Shown piece after piece: positions 36,575 to 44,330 of a stretch of DNA of 64,000 nucleotides (positions within the stretch are counted from its first letter, which is position 1; every line of letters begins with the position of its first letter). Location: contig NZ_JAQNDO010000001.1 in assembly GCF_028369105.1 (NCBI RefSeq), forward strand, positions 6,914,501 to 6,978,500, in the 5' to 3' direction. The position numbers and the translations under genes were made by a program. Under the pieces are notes generated by a model. That model was not told the origin of the DNA. It ran no database searches and saw nothing but the letters and a program-made list of their open reading frames with translations. Source of the stretch: Polyangium mundeleinium. Lineage in GTDB: Bacteria > Myxococcota_A > Polyangia > Polyangiales > Polyangiaceae.

Positions 36575-36643
36575 CCTGTACACACGCGCCGGCCGCACCT
36601 GTACACATGCGCCGGTTTCACCTGTACACATGCGCCGCCCCGC
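36575..36643. promoter_or_regulatory. Three 23-bp direct repeats with TGTACA core
   Basis: CCTGTACACA-type units begin at 36575, 36598 and 36621, exactly 23 bp apart, each continuing with [AT]GCGCCG. TGTACA is itself a palindrome. The 341-bp gap between divergent regulator and acyltransferase genes otherwise shows nothing coding. A binding array for a dimeric regulator, possibly the adjacent NarL-type protein, is inferred. Confidence 0.55.
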
Positions 36644-36771
36644 GCACCCGACCGACATCGTCTTCCGCCTCCGCGACCACGCCCGCCCCGGCGTCCGCTC
36701 CCGCTGCGGCCCGCGTCTCCGTTCCCCCTGACATCTTCCCGCGAGCTGCTAATGCAGGGGGCGAGCTCCCC

Positions 36772-37665
36772 ATGCAGAGCGGCATCCGGCACATCGCGGA
36801 GGAGCTCCGCTCCGACTCCGCGTTCCTCCGTCGGCTGATGGTCAAGGTCGTGACGAACGGCCCCGAAGCGCTGCTCCGCTACGGCCCGCTGCTCTTCGGC
36901 CCCGCCTTCGCCGCCGGCCTGCACGAAAAACGCGAGAACGTGCGCCGCAACCTGCGCCGCATCCTCGGCCCACGCCCCCCCCTCGACGAGCTCGTCGACA
37001 TCGCCGCCGTCTTCACGAACTACGCGAGCTGCATGACCGAAGCGATGCTGCTCGGAACCCCGCGCGGCCGGGCGCTAGGGCTGCTCTCGAACGCGATCGG
37101 CGTCGACAACTACGAGGCATGCGCCGCCGCAGGGAAGGGCATCGTCATCGCCACAGCGCACCTCGGCGGCTGGGAGGTGGCAGGTCCGATGCTGCACAAG
37201 GTGCACGCAAAAAACGTGGTCGTGGTGATGGCCCGCGAACGCGACGAGCAAGCACGCGCGATGCAAGACGAGCTACGCGAGCGATCAGGCGTCAAGGTCG
37301 TGCACATCGGCGAGACAGCCTTCGACGCGTTGCCGCTGCTCCGGCACCTGCAGCAGGACGACGTCGTAGCCATGCAGATCGATCGCGTGCCCCCCAGGAT
37401 GCGCGCGCGCTCCGTCACACTCTGCGGCGCCCCCTTCCAGGTGCCCGAGGGCCCGCTGATGATCGCCGCACTGAGCGGCGCACCCATCATGCCCGTCTTC
37501 ACCCGCCGTCTCGGCTTCATGCACTACGAAGCCAACGTCCGCGCCCCCATCCACGTCCCCCGCCGGCCCACCGCACACGACCTCGACACAGCCGCGCAGC
37601 GCCTGATGGACGACCTCGGCGCGTTCCTGCAAGACAACCCCACGCAGTGGTTTCACTTCGTCTGA
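36772..37665 (+). CDS. LpxL/HtrB-type lysophospholipid acyltransferase
   Basis: 297-aa acyltransferase, membrane-associated, that probably adds an acyl chain to lipid A or a glycolipid. The catalytic HxxxxE box is HLGGWE (His130 to Glu135), and the conserved QIDRVPPRM and PEGPLMIAALSGAPIMPVF segments of the family follow. The C-terminal DNPTQWFHFV is also conserved. There is no long N-terminal transmembrane helix as in E. coli LpxL, but residues 20-45 are hydrophobic. I chose the ATG at 36772 by alignment with the family's start; a longer reading adds only a Pro/Arg-rich stretch. The 3' end adjoins hairpin-chain copy D. Confidence 0.85.
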   Translation: MQSGIRHIAEELRSDSAFLRRLMVKVVTNGPEALLRYGPLLFGPAFAAGLHEKRENVRRNLRRILGPRPPLDELVDIAAVFTNYASCMTEAMLLGTPRGRALGLLSNAIGVDNYEACAAAGKGIVIATAHLGGWEVAGPMLHKVHAKNVVVVMARERDEQARAMQDELRERSGVKVVHIGETAFDALPLLRHLQQDDVVAMQIDRVPPRMRARSVTLCGAPFQVPEGPLMIAALSGAPIMPVFTRRLGFMHYEANVRAPIHVPRRPTAHDLDTAAQRLMDDLGAFLQDNPTQWFHFV

Positions 37666-37689
37666 CGGGACGACGCTCTCGCCAGGGTC

Positions 37690-38065
37690 TCCTCCTCGTG
37701 GGGCGTCGCGCCGGGGCGCTGCCCCGGTCCCCGCGGGGGCTGTTCGCCCCTCGACCCGAACCAGGCACGGCCTGGACCGAGGGTGGAAGAACTGCGCTCC
37801 GCGCAGTTCTTCCAACGGGCCGGTGGCAAGACCATGGAGGTGCGTCTCAAGCTGGCGGCGGGCGCGTTGCTGGTGGAACCTGCAGCGCCGCGGTCGCTGT
37901 TGGCAGGATCGTCGCCGGTCTTGACTTGCGGCTGTTCGATGAACTGCGCGGAGCGCAGTTCATCGACCCCGCGTCCAGCGCTTGCGCTGGTCCGGGTCCA
38001 GGGGCGGACAGCCCCGGTGGGGCCTGGGGCAAAGCCCCAGCTCCGCGCCCCCAAGCGAAAACCCA
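37690..38065 (-). repeat. Hairpin-chain repeat, full copy D (reverse orientation)
   Basis: Fills the 418-bp gap between the acyltransferase and ABC ATPase genes, in the opposite orientation to copies B, C and E. In plus-strand reading the M2-type palindrome comes first (arms TGGAAGAACTGCGC, loop TCC, 37784-37814) and the M1-type palindrome second (arms GATGAACTGCGC, loop GGA, about 37938-37964), followed by CCAGCGC/GCGCTGG and the GGGGC-type stems. It therefore lies in reverse but still in a convergent gap. Confidence 0.9.
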
Positions 38066-38083
38066 CGGCTCAGCAGAACCTGC

Positions 38084-38833
38084 TTACAGGGGTCCCTCGG
38101 TCAACCCGTGGACGAACTGCCGGACGTAGGGGTCTTCGCTTGTTTTGGCTTCTTCGGTTGTGCCGTCGAACACGAGGCGACCGCGGTAGAGCATGCCGAC
38201 GCGATCGGTCACGGTGAGCAGCCGATCGAGATCGCTCGACACCATCACGACGGTTGCTCCTGCGGCGCGTTGCTCGTCGCGGAGCAGCTCGAAGATTCGC
38301 TGTGACGTCACGGGATCGAGACCTGCTGCGGGCTCGTCGTAGAGCACGATCTCTGCCTTTGTGATCGTTGCTCGTGCCACGCCTACGCGCTTCTTCTGGC
38401 CGCCGGAGAGCCCTGCGGGCAGACGATCCTCGAAGCCGGGCAGCGACACCACGCGCAGCCGCTCGGCGACTCGCTCGGCGATCTCTTCGTCGGGAAGATT
38501 GAAAAGCCGGCGTAGTGGGAACGCGATGTTCTCGCCCACGGTCATGTAGTCGAAGAGCGCGTTGTTCTGGAACAACATGCCGAACCGCAGACGGAACTTC
38601 TGCAGCTCGAGATCGCTCATCTGGTGCACGTCTGCTCCCTCGACGAGGATGCGCCCTGCGTCGGGCTGGTAGAGCCCTGTGATGAGCTTGAGCAAGACGC
38701 TCTTGCCCGAGGCGCCGGGGCCGATGAGACCGTACAGACAGCCGCGCGGGATGGAGAGGTTCACGCCGCGAAGTACGGTCCGTGGGCCGAAGCTCTTCGT
38801 GATGTCTTCGATGCGGATGAGCGGCTCGGTCAT
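38084..38833 (-). CDS. ABC transporter ATPase (MlaF-like) with altered H-loop
   Basis: 249-aa nucleotide-binding subunit. Walker A GPGASGKS (38-45), Q-loop LFQNN, signature LSGGQKKR and Walker B IVLYDEP are intact. The usual H-loop histidine position reads VMVSSD (Ser200 where S-H-D is expected), which would weaken hydrolysis. Family shape is that of MlaF-type lipid transport ATPases (QKKR, FPLRRLFNLPDEEIAERV), but no permease or MCE protein gene is adjacent. It follows the pseudokinase-fusion gene by 17 bp on the same strand, so they may be co-transcribed. The partner permease, if any, must be elsewhere. The 3' end adjoins hairpin-chain copy D. Confidence 0.87.
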   Translation of the reverse strand: MTEPLIRIEDITKSFGPRTVLRGVNLSIPRGCLYGLIGPGASGKSVLLKLITGLYQPDAGRILVEGADVHQMSDLELQKFRLRFGMLFQNNALFDYMTVGENIAFPLRRLFNLPDEEIAERVAERLRVVSLPGFEDRLPAGLSGGQKKRVGVARATITKAEIVLYDEPAAGLDPVTSQRIFELLRDEQRAAGATVVMVSSDLDRLLTVTDRVGMLYRGRLVFDGTTEEAKTSEDPYVRQFVHGLTEGPL

Positions 38834-38850
38834 GGGACGGCCGCGTCGGG

Positions 38851-40413
38851 CTAGTTCGCGGCGAACGTCGTTTGCGTCACGTCGAGACGCGGGTGCGCTG
38901 GGAACGAGAGCGCGCGCACCTGACCGGCGACGCAGGAGTTGATGCCTGGGTTCGAGGGCTTCGACGTCACGGTCACGCCGACGGCGCGACCGTTCTGGAT
39001 GGCCGCGCAGATGCTCACCTCGGTCGAGGGCGGCACGCTGCACGAGTTGAGGTAGTTGCCTCGGTTCAGCACGTTGCCGAACGAGCCTGCGCTGAGATCG
39101 GGCGGTGCGTCCTTGCTGTAGTCCTCGATGTACTTCGAGCGCGCGCCCTCGCAGCTCATGCCGCCGCCGAGCACCGGGTACTTGCCGCCGCCGCCGCCCA
39201 GGGCGCCGCCGCCTGCGGGGCCGCCTTTGCCCTTGCCGAGCCCGGCGTCGACTTCGACGGCGACCACGCTGTCGCCCTGCACCTCTTTCGTCTCGTTCTT
39301 GCTGCCGCGCACGCTGAGCAGCCACCCGGCGAAACCTGCGCCGAGCACGCCGATCACGGCGAGACCGATGAGCGCCTTGTATTGCGTGCCCTTGCGCTCG
39401 GCGACGACGACGGCTTCGAGGTTCTTCTTCTCCTGCTTGATGTCGCGGTTCAGCTTCGCCTGCTCGGCGTACGGGGCAAACTGCTCCCAGTCCTTGATGA
39501 ACCGCTCCTCGTTCAGGATTGAATCGCGCAGCGGGTTCTCCCCGAGGAAGTTGCCCGTGGCGATCTGCTGCAGGACCTCGACGGCGCTGAACGGCCCGTG
39601 ATCCATGCCGTCCTTGATGACGACGTAACGCGGACGCGGATCGGACTCGAGCGCGGCCTTGAGGTCGGCGAGGCGCTGGGTGGGGTCGTTCGCGTTGCGC
39701 GCCTCGGGCGCCTTCACGACGGTGATGGGGAAGGGCCCGTCGTTCACGGGTGCTGCGGGTCGTGCCTGGACGGCGGGCGCGCCGGGGATGTTGGGGGCTC
39801 TCGGCGCGGCGGGGATGGCGACGCCGCCGGTCGTCGTGGCGGGCGGGATGAGGGACATTGCCACATCGACATCGACGCCGTCGTCGAGGCCTGCGTCCGT
39901 GGGCGGCGGCGCGATGGAGGCGCCGGGCGCGACGTTGTGCAGGGCCTGCGCGAGCGCGCCGAGATCGGCGGGGCGGTGCTTCGCGTCGGCGACGAGGGCC
40001 TTGCCGAGGATCATTTCGAGCGAGGCGGGCAGGTCGGGTACGACGTCCGTGGGCCGCTTCATGCCCGGACCAACGCTGCCGCCGGTGAGCATCTCGTAGA
40101 GGATGGAGCCGATGCTGAAGACGCTCGCGCGCGCGTCGCCGGGCGTGCCCTTGCGAGACTCGGGCGCGATGCAGGCGCGATCGGACGGCAGCACGGGGAG
40201 TGCCTCGGCCTTGTCCTCGAGCAGGCTGACGGTGGAGCCCGTGTAGAGGATGGCGGAGGGGTGAATGAAGAGCGCTTTGCCCTCGCGATGCAGCTCCTGG
40301 ATTTCTGTGCAGAGCGGCACGAGGACGGAGAGCGACTCTCTCAGATCGAAGGTGCGTCCGGAGGCTCGACGCGCCTCCAACTCGGCTCGGAGTGTACCGG
40401 GCGTGATGGACAT
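38851..40413 (-). CDS. Membrane-anchored pseudokinase fusion with GYF-like domain
   Basis: 520-aa protein. Residues 1-165 read like the C-lobe of a Ser/Thr kinase: LHREGKALFIHPSAIL aligns with the catalytic loop but lacks His-Arg-Asp, LLED replaces Asp-Phe-Gly, then CIAPESR (APE) and SVFSIGSILYEMLTG (helix F). The glycine loop and catalytic Lys of the N-lobe are missing, so it should be catalytically dead. A Pro/Ala linker leads to YVVIKDGMDHGPFSAVEVLQ, a GYF_2-like domain (about 260-310). A transmembrane helix (LIGLAVIGVLGAGFAGWLL) follows, then a Gly-rich stretch and a C-terminal beta domain with Cys (LNSCSVPPSTEVSIC). The start at 40413 was preferred because upstream residues are unrelated. 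It lies upstream of the ABC ATPase gene. Confidence 0.8.
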   Translation of the reverse strand: MSITPGTLRAELEARRASGRTFDLRESLSVLVPLCTEIQELHREGKALFIHPSAILYTGSTVSLLEDKAEALPVLPSDRACIAPESRKGTPGDARASVFSIGSILYEMLTGGSVGPGMKRPTDVVPDLPASLEMILGKALVADAKHRPADLGALAQALHNVAPGASIAPPPTDAGLDDGVDVDVAMSLIPPATTTGGVAIPAAPRAPNIPGAPAVQARPAAPVNDGPFPITVVKAPEARNANDPTQRLADLKAALESDPRPRYVVIKDGMDHGPFSAVEVLQQIATGNFLGENPLRDSILNEERFIKDWEQFAPYAEQAKLNRDIKQEKKNLEAVVVAERKGTQYKALIGLAVIGVLGAGFAGWLLSVRGSKNETKEVQGDSVVAVEVDAGLGKGKGGPAGGGALGGGGGKYPVLGGGMSCEGARSKYIEDYSKDAPPDLSAGSFGNVLNRGNYLNSCSVPPSTEVSICAAIQNGRAVGVTVTSKPSNPGINSCVAGQVRALSFPAHPRLDVTQTTFAAN

Positions 40414-40548
40414 CGGCGCCACCTTAGCGCCGAAGGCCAGCGGCACTCAACATGAGCCGGGGGTGGTCGTTACGGTGAGGGCGATCCGAGGGAGGATCGT
40501 GCCCGTGGGGGGAGGGGGGGAGAGTGGTCGCCGGAGTTGCCAGGCGGC

Positions 40549-40773
40549 TCAGGAGAGCTGGGTGGGGGGCGGCTTGTGGCTGCGCTCTTCCTCCACGAGG
40601 ATCGTGAAGACGAGACCGGCGCCGATGACGGGCAGGAGCCAGATGAGCTGGGTCTGAAGGATCTTCTGCTTGCGCTCGAAGAGACGGCTCTTGAAAACCC
40701 GGATCGTGAGCCAGGTCTGGAAAGCCACGAGAGCCAGGAGAAGGGCGCCGAGGATGCCGTCGAAGAGGTCCAT
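40549..40773 (-). CDS. Small membrane protein, two helices
   Basis: 74-aa protein starting at MDLFDGILGALLLALVAFQ. Helix 1 spans about 3-24; a basic linker (FKSRLFERKQKI) lies between; helix 2 is LIWLLPVIGAGLVFTILVEE. The second segment recalls PLDc_N-type helices, but nothing confirms that. It lies 135 bp upstream of the pseudokinase gene on the same strand and so may be its promoter-proximal partner, and it is divergent from the ATPase-PIN pair. Function is unknown. Confidence 0.6.
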   Translation of the reverse strand: MDLFDGILGALLLALVAFQTWLTIRVFKSRLFERKQKILQTQLIWLLPVIGAGLVFTILVEEERSHKPPPTQLS

Positions 40774-40916
40774 GAGGGTCGGGGGAACGTAGCCAGTCGG
40801 CCTGGGCTTTCAAGGTGGGGGGCGGGTGATTTCGGGATCGAGGGCGCGGACGGTGGGGCAGGCGGCCATAGAGGTTGTCTCTTGACCCCGTTTCCGGGCG
40901 TTGCTGAGCTTCACGC

Positions 40917-42257
40917 GTGATTCCCCGCACCACGCCATCGCTCCGCATCTCCCGGCTGGTCGTGCAGAACTTCCGCACGTTTCAGGGTCCGACCGAGATC
41001 CCGCTCGCGTCGGGAGGCGTGGCGGACGAGGTCGCGGTCTTCCATGGAGGGAACGGGAGCGGCAAGTCGAACGCGCTGGCGGCGCTGGAGTTGTTCTTTC
41101 GGGCGCTTGGTTTCTGGATGGTCGCGCGTCGCGCGTGTGATGCCGACAGCATCCTGCGCGGATGGGAGCAGCTCGAGGACGCGTCGGGCCTCATCGTCTC
41201 GCATCGGGACTGGCCGCCGGGCATCCGCGATCCCCTTCAGATCGACGTTCATCTGGCGGATGGGCAAAAATTTTCCGCGATCTTCACGCAAGCAGGCAAC
41301 CAGGTGACCCTTCGTGTCGATGGAGCGTGGGCAGGGAGGGAAAACGAGGTGCCCATGCCCGCGAAGAAGGCCACGGCCATTGCAACGAACGAGAAGGGTC
41401 TGAGCCCCCTTCAAGAACAGCAGCTCGCGTCGACCCTGGGTCGGCTCGATGCCCCGATGGGTCCGGGCAGCCGGCCCCTCTTTCGGTTCGACGCGCGCCG
41501 CCGCGCGTACCTGTACCCGAGCGACGAGAGGCGGCGGGCCGATGCGCCCGCGTCCCCGCTGTCCGCCGAGCTTGCCGCCCGCCTGCTCGAGCTCGCGAAC
41601 TCTCTCGAACCCGCGGACATCGAGCGATGGCGCGCGTTCACAGAGCTCCTCTCGCGCTTCAAGACGCTGTCCGGCCGCGAGGTCAACGTCGTGCGCCAGC
41701 CCGACGGAGACGCAGACCTGCGCTTCGAGCTCCGCCGCAAGCAGATCCTCCGCGTCTCGGAGCTCAGCTCGGGCGAGCAGCAGGTGGTCGCGCTCTGCGC
41801 CGCGGTGCTCACTTCGCGCGCGGCCATCGTGGCCATCGAGGAGCCGGAGATCAGCCTGGATCCGAGTTATCAGGAGCTCCTGCGCGACGTGCTGCGCGAG
41901 CAGGTGCGGAACGGGCTCGTCGACCAGATCATCCTGGAGAGCCACGTCCCGATGTTCGATGGCCCGGAGGTCATCCGCTTCAGCCGCTCGCCGGAGGGCG
42001 TGACCTCGGTCGCGCGACAGCCCTCCGAAGCGCACGACGAGCTTCGCGAACGTGCGCGAGGGAGCGGGGCCGAGGATCAGTGGGTGACCCCCGAGGGGTA
42101 CACGAAGCTGCCGAAGCTGATGCTCGACGACCTCGGGCTTCAGGCAGGCGGCTACCTCTGGTTCGTACGCTCCAAGCCTGCCGGGCGCTGGGAGGCCTGG
42201 AAGACGGAGGAGATCGACCAAGCCCTCGGGCTTCCTGGCGACGACGCCGAGGGCTAG
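40917..42257 (+). CDS. SMC/RecF/OLD-like ATPase of an ATPase-PIN pair
   Basis: 446-aa ATPase of the ABC/SMC type. The N terminus SLRISRLVVQNFRTF is the typical first strand; Walker A is GGNGSGKS (44-51). After a helical insert (60-270), the signature LSSGEQQ (283-289), Walker B AIVAIEEPEISLDP (from 303; catalytic Glu309) and the switch ESHVPMF (341-347) are all intact. No TOPRIM or HNH domain is fused, unlike many OLD and Septu proteins. The nuclease is instead a separate PIN protein beginning 3 bp downstream, which suggests one functional unit. Start GTG at 40917 was chosen because it is directly before the first strand; the RBS is poor. Defence-type function is inferred only. Confidence 0.85.
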   Translation: MIPRTTPSLRISRLVVQNFRTFQGPTEIPLASGGVADEVAVFHGGNGSGKSNALAALELFFRALGFWMVARRACDADSILRGWEQLEDASGLIVSHRDWPPGIRDPLQIDVHLADGQKFSAIFTQAGNQVTLRVDGAWAGRENEVPMPAKKATAIATNEKGLSPLQEQQLASTLGRLDAPMGPGSRPLFRFDARRRAYLYPSDERRRADAPASPLSAELAARLLELANSLEPADIERWRAFTELLSRFKTLSGREVNVVRQPDGDADLRFELRRKQILRVSELSSGEQQVVALCAAVLTSRAAIVAIEEPEISLDPSYQELLRDVLREQVRNGLVDQIILESHVPMFDGPEVIRFSRSPEGVTSVARQPSEAHDELRERARGSGAEDQWVTPEGYTKLPKLMLDDLGLQAGGYLWFVRSKPAGRWEAWKTEEIDQALGLPGDDAEG

Positions 42258-42260
42258 CCC

Positions 42261-42782
42261 GTGCTTCGCCTCTGGATCGACACGAACTGCGCGCGCAGCG
42301 CGAAGAAGCTGCGCTTGCTGCTGCCGCTCGCGCGCAAGAAGGGCGTCACCATCGTCATTCACCCGCAGGTCTACCTGGAGCGGCGGCGCCAGATGCGGGT
42401 GGAGAAGGGGGCGGCTTTCTCGTCCCAACTGTTCGACGACCTCCTTGCCCAGCTCGGCATCGAGGTCTCTCGGCTCGAGCTCGACCAGGCGCTCGCCGCG
42501 GGCTGGGCGGATACGTTGTATGAGCGCTATCCGACGAGCGGCGGGTGGGAAGAGGCCAAGCAGCGGACCCTCGGCGGCCTGCTGCGTCAGGGCTTCGAGG
42601 TCCTCCCAGGCGACATGCCGATGACCACCGACTGGCTCATCGCTCTCCTCGTGGAGGAGGAACCATCCGCGCGCGCCATCACCCACGACGGCGGCGAGGA
42701 GTGGAAGGTGCTCCGTGAATCCCACCGCCTGTTCTCCTGGAACGAGGCGATCGCGTGGCTCGAGAGCCTGCCCTCCGTCTGA
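42261..42782 (+). CDS. PIN-domain nuclease, partner of the upstream ATPase
   Basis: 173-aa protein with a full PIN catalytic set: LWIDTN (Asp7), the helix VYLERRRQ (Glu40), MTTDWLIALLVEEE (Asp124) and AITHDGGEEW (Asp143). The last two segments follow the usual D-x-x-I-A ... T-x-D pattern, so the fold is almost certainly PIN and the metal site looks intact. PIN proteins usually cut RNA and often serve as toxins. There is no small antitoxin-like gene adjacent; instead the ATPase gene ends 3 bp upstream, so this is probably a two-gene effector unit. GTG at 42261 is the start. The degenerate 42-43 bp tandem array begins about 50 bp after its stop. Confidence 0.82.
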   Translation: MLRLWIDTNCARSAKKLRLLLPLARKKGVTIVIHPQVYLERRRQMRVEKGAAFSSQLFDDLLAQLGIEVSRLELDQALAAGWADTLYERYPTSGGWEEAKQRTLGGLLRQGFEVLPGDMPMTTDWLIALLVEEEPSARAITHDGGEEWKVLRESHRLFSWNEAIAWLESLPSV

Positions 42783-42830
42783 ACCTGCCTCCCAGACGTG
42801 GGAACACTCCCCACCTCGCCGCAACGCGCG

Positions 42831-43128
42831 TTCCCTTTTCTCGCAACGCTCCCGGATCCGAAGCGAGGGGCGGTTCCGACGCCTCTCAACGCCCGCGGAT
42901 CCGAAGCGACGCGTGTTCCCCTTTCTCGCAACGTGCCCCGCTTTGAAGGAACACGCGTTTCGGAATCTTCGTAACGCTCCCGGATCCCGATCCAGAAGCG
43001 TTCCCACATCTCGCAACCGCTCGCGCATCCGAATCCAAGACGATTCCCCCTTGTCGTAACGCGGTCGTGATCCGGATCCAGGCACGTTCCCCTTTTTTGG
43101 AACGCCCGCTTCTCCGTTTCGCGGTGCG
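42831..43128 (+). repeat. Degenerate 42-43 bp tandem array
   Basis: About seven units begin with TTCC or TTCGG at 42831, 42874, 42916, 42959, 43001, 43044 and 43087 (spacings 43, 42, 43, 42, 43, 43). Each then has a CGCAACG/CGTAACG box at about +10 and a GGATCC/GATCCG box at about +23 in most units. The partial unit before 42831 shows the same tail. Units diverge strongly, more like an old array than a CRISPR. Period 43 is not a multiple of three, so it does not encode a repeat protein. It fills the gap between the PIN gene and the next gene. Confidence 0.75.
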
Positions 43129-43170
43129 TTGACGCTTCGCGGAGCGCGCTTCTTGGCTAGAGTGTCGCCC

Positions 43171-44274
43171 GTGCGGCTCCGGATTTTCGCCTGCGCGCTC
43201 GCTCTCGCCGCGCCGCTCGCTTTCGCATCGCTCGTCGGCGCGGGGTGCTCGCTTCCTTCCTCCGATGTAGACGGCGGAGATCTGCACGGCGTCTTCGATC
43301 GCGACGCGGGAGCCGCCGATGCCACGGCGAGCGACGCGAGCGCCAAAGATGGAGGGCGCAAGGACGGCGGGGCCGCGCCCTTGCCCGCCATGACAGCGTC
43401 GGCCGCGGCCAAGCCCGTGACGCGCCCGCCCACCGAAGGGAGCTGCGTCGCGGTCGATGGGCTGCCCGATCGCGACATCAAGCGCACGCTCGGGAGGCCG
43501 CCCTGTCCCGGCGCCGAGGTCCTCGAGTGGAAGGACGCCGCTGGCGCGCCGCGCTACGCGTGCGTCATCACGCCCAAGGGCATCGAGACGCGTGCTCCCT
43601 TGCCGCTCCTCGTCTTCTTCCACGATGCCGGCGACAACCCGCGCAGCGTCGACAAGGAGACGTCCCTGCGCAAGCTCGCCGCCCGCTTCGATCTGACCGG
43701 CGACCCGGCGCACGCGGGCTTCATCGTGCTCTCCCCGCAAGGCCGCGCCCTGCACGGCAACCGCGAGGGCGCGATGTTCGACGTCGACTACACCGGCGAG
43801 GACAACGTCGACGTCGCGACCACGGACCACTTCGTGTCGGTGCTCGCGACGCGTGGACACGTCGATCGGCGCAGGATCTACGCCGTCGGCGCCGGGCACG
43901 GGGGGCACATGGCCGCGACGTACGCGATGATGCGCGCCGATCGGGTCGCGGCGTTCGCCACGTACGGCAGCGACGCGCCGCGCGCCGCGTGGTCGTGCCC
44001 GGGTCCGCCGCCGCCGGCGTTCGTGATGTACCGGGCGTGTGATCAGATCGCGCCTTGCGCCTCGGTCGAGCGCTGGCTCCGGGCGCGCGACGCGATCGCG
44101 GCCGAGACGACCGGGCTCCGCCTCGGCGCGGCGAACGCCGAGGAGCCGTCGTGCGCGATCGACAAGAAGTGCACGAAGATCGTCGGGACCGCGCTCCACC
44201 GGCGCTGGCCCAAGGGGCGCGAGGAGGACCTGCTCCGGTTCCTGTCGCGACGCACGCTCTCCGTCGCGCCCTGA
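43171..44274 (+). CDS. PHB-depolymerase-like lipoprotein with lost nucleophile
   Basis: 367-aa secreted lipoprotein. GTG at 43171 gives MRLRIFACALALAAPLAFAS and a lipobox ending GAGC; earlier starts (TTG at 43129) were rejected because they put 14 polar residues before the signal. Residues about 30-80 are Asp/Ala/Lys-rich. The rest is an alpha/beta hydrolase of the polyhydroxybutyrate-depolymerase (feruloyl-esterase) type: PLPLLVFFHDAGDNPRSVD, IVLSPQGRALHG and DHFVSVLATRGHVDRRRIY. The nucleophile elbow reads VGAGHGGHM (239-247), so Gly242 stands where the family has Ser; a hydrolytic function is thus doubtful. Cys residues in the C-terminal half may form disulfides. It is followed 56 bp later by the GGDEF-like gene. 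Confidence 0.78.
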   Translation: MRLRIFACALALAAPLAFASLVGAGCSLPSSDVDGGDLHGVFDRDAGAADATASDASAKDGGRKDGGAAPLPAMTASAAAKPVTRPPTEGSCVAVDGLPDRDIKRTLGRPPCPGAEVLEWKDAAGAPRYACVITPKGIETRAPLPLLVFFHDAGDNPRSVDKETSLRKLAARFDLTGDPAHAGFIVLSPQGRALHGNREGAMFDVDYTGEDNVDVATTDHFVSVLATRGHVDRRRIYAVGAGHGGHMAATYAMMRADRVAAFATYGSDAPRAAWSCPGPPPPAFVMYRACDQIAPCASVERWLRARDAIAAETTGLRLGAANAEEPSCAIDKKCTKIVGTALHRRWPKGREEDLLRFLSRRTLSVAP

Positions 44275-44330
44275 TCCCAGAGCCTCGAAGTTGGGCCGGA
44301 CCGAGTTCCGGGTGGTACCTTTCGAAGGCG

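Noticed and set aside
38084-38833. Mla-type phospholipid transport operon
   Set aside because: Only the ATPase is present; no MlaE permease or MCE protein gene is adjacent.
40917-42782. Simple VapBC toxin-antitoxin pair
   Set aside because: The partner is a 446-aa ATPase, not a small DNA-binding antitoxin.
42831-43128. CRISPR array
   Set aside because: Units are 42-43 bp with no conserved repeat plus variable spacer; divergence is spread over the whole unit and no cas gene is present.
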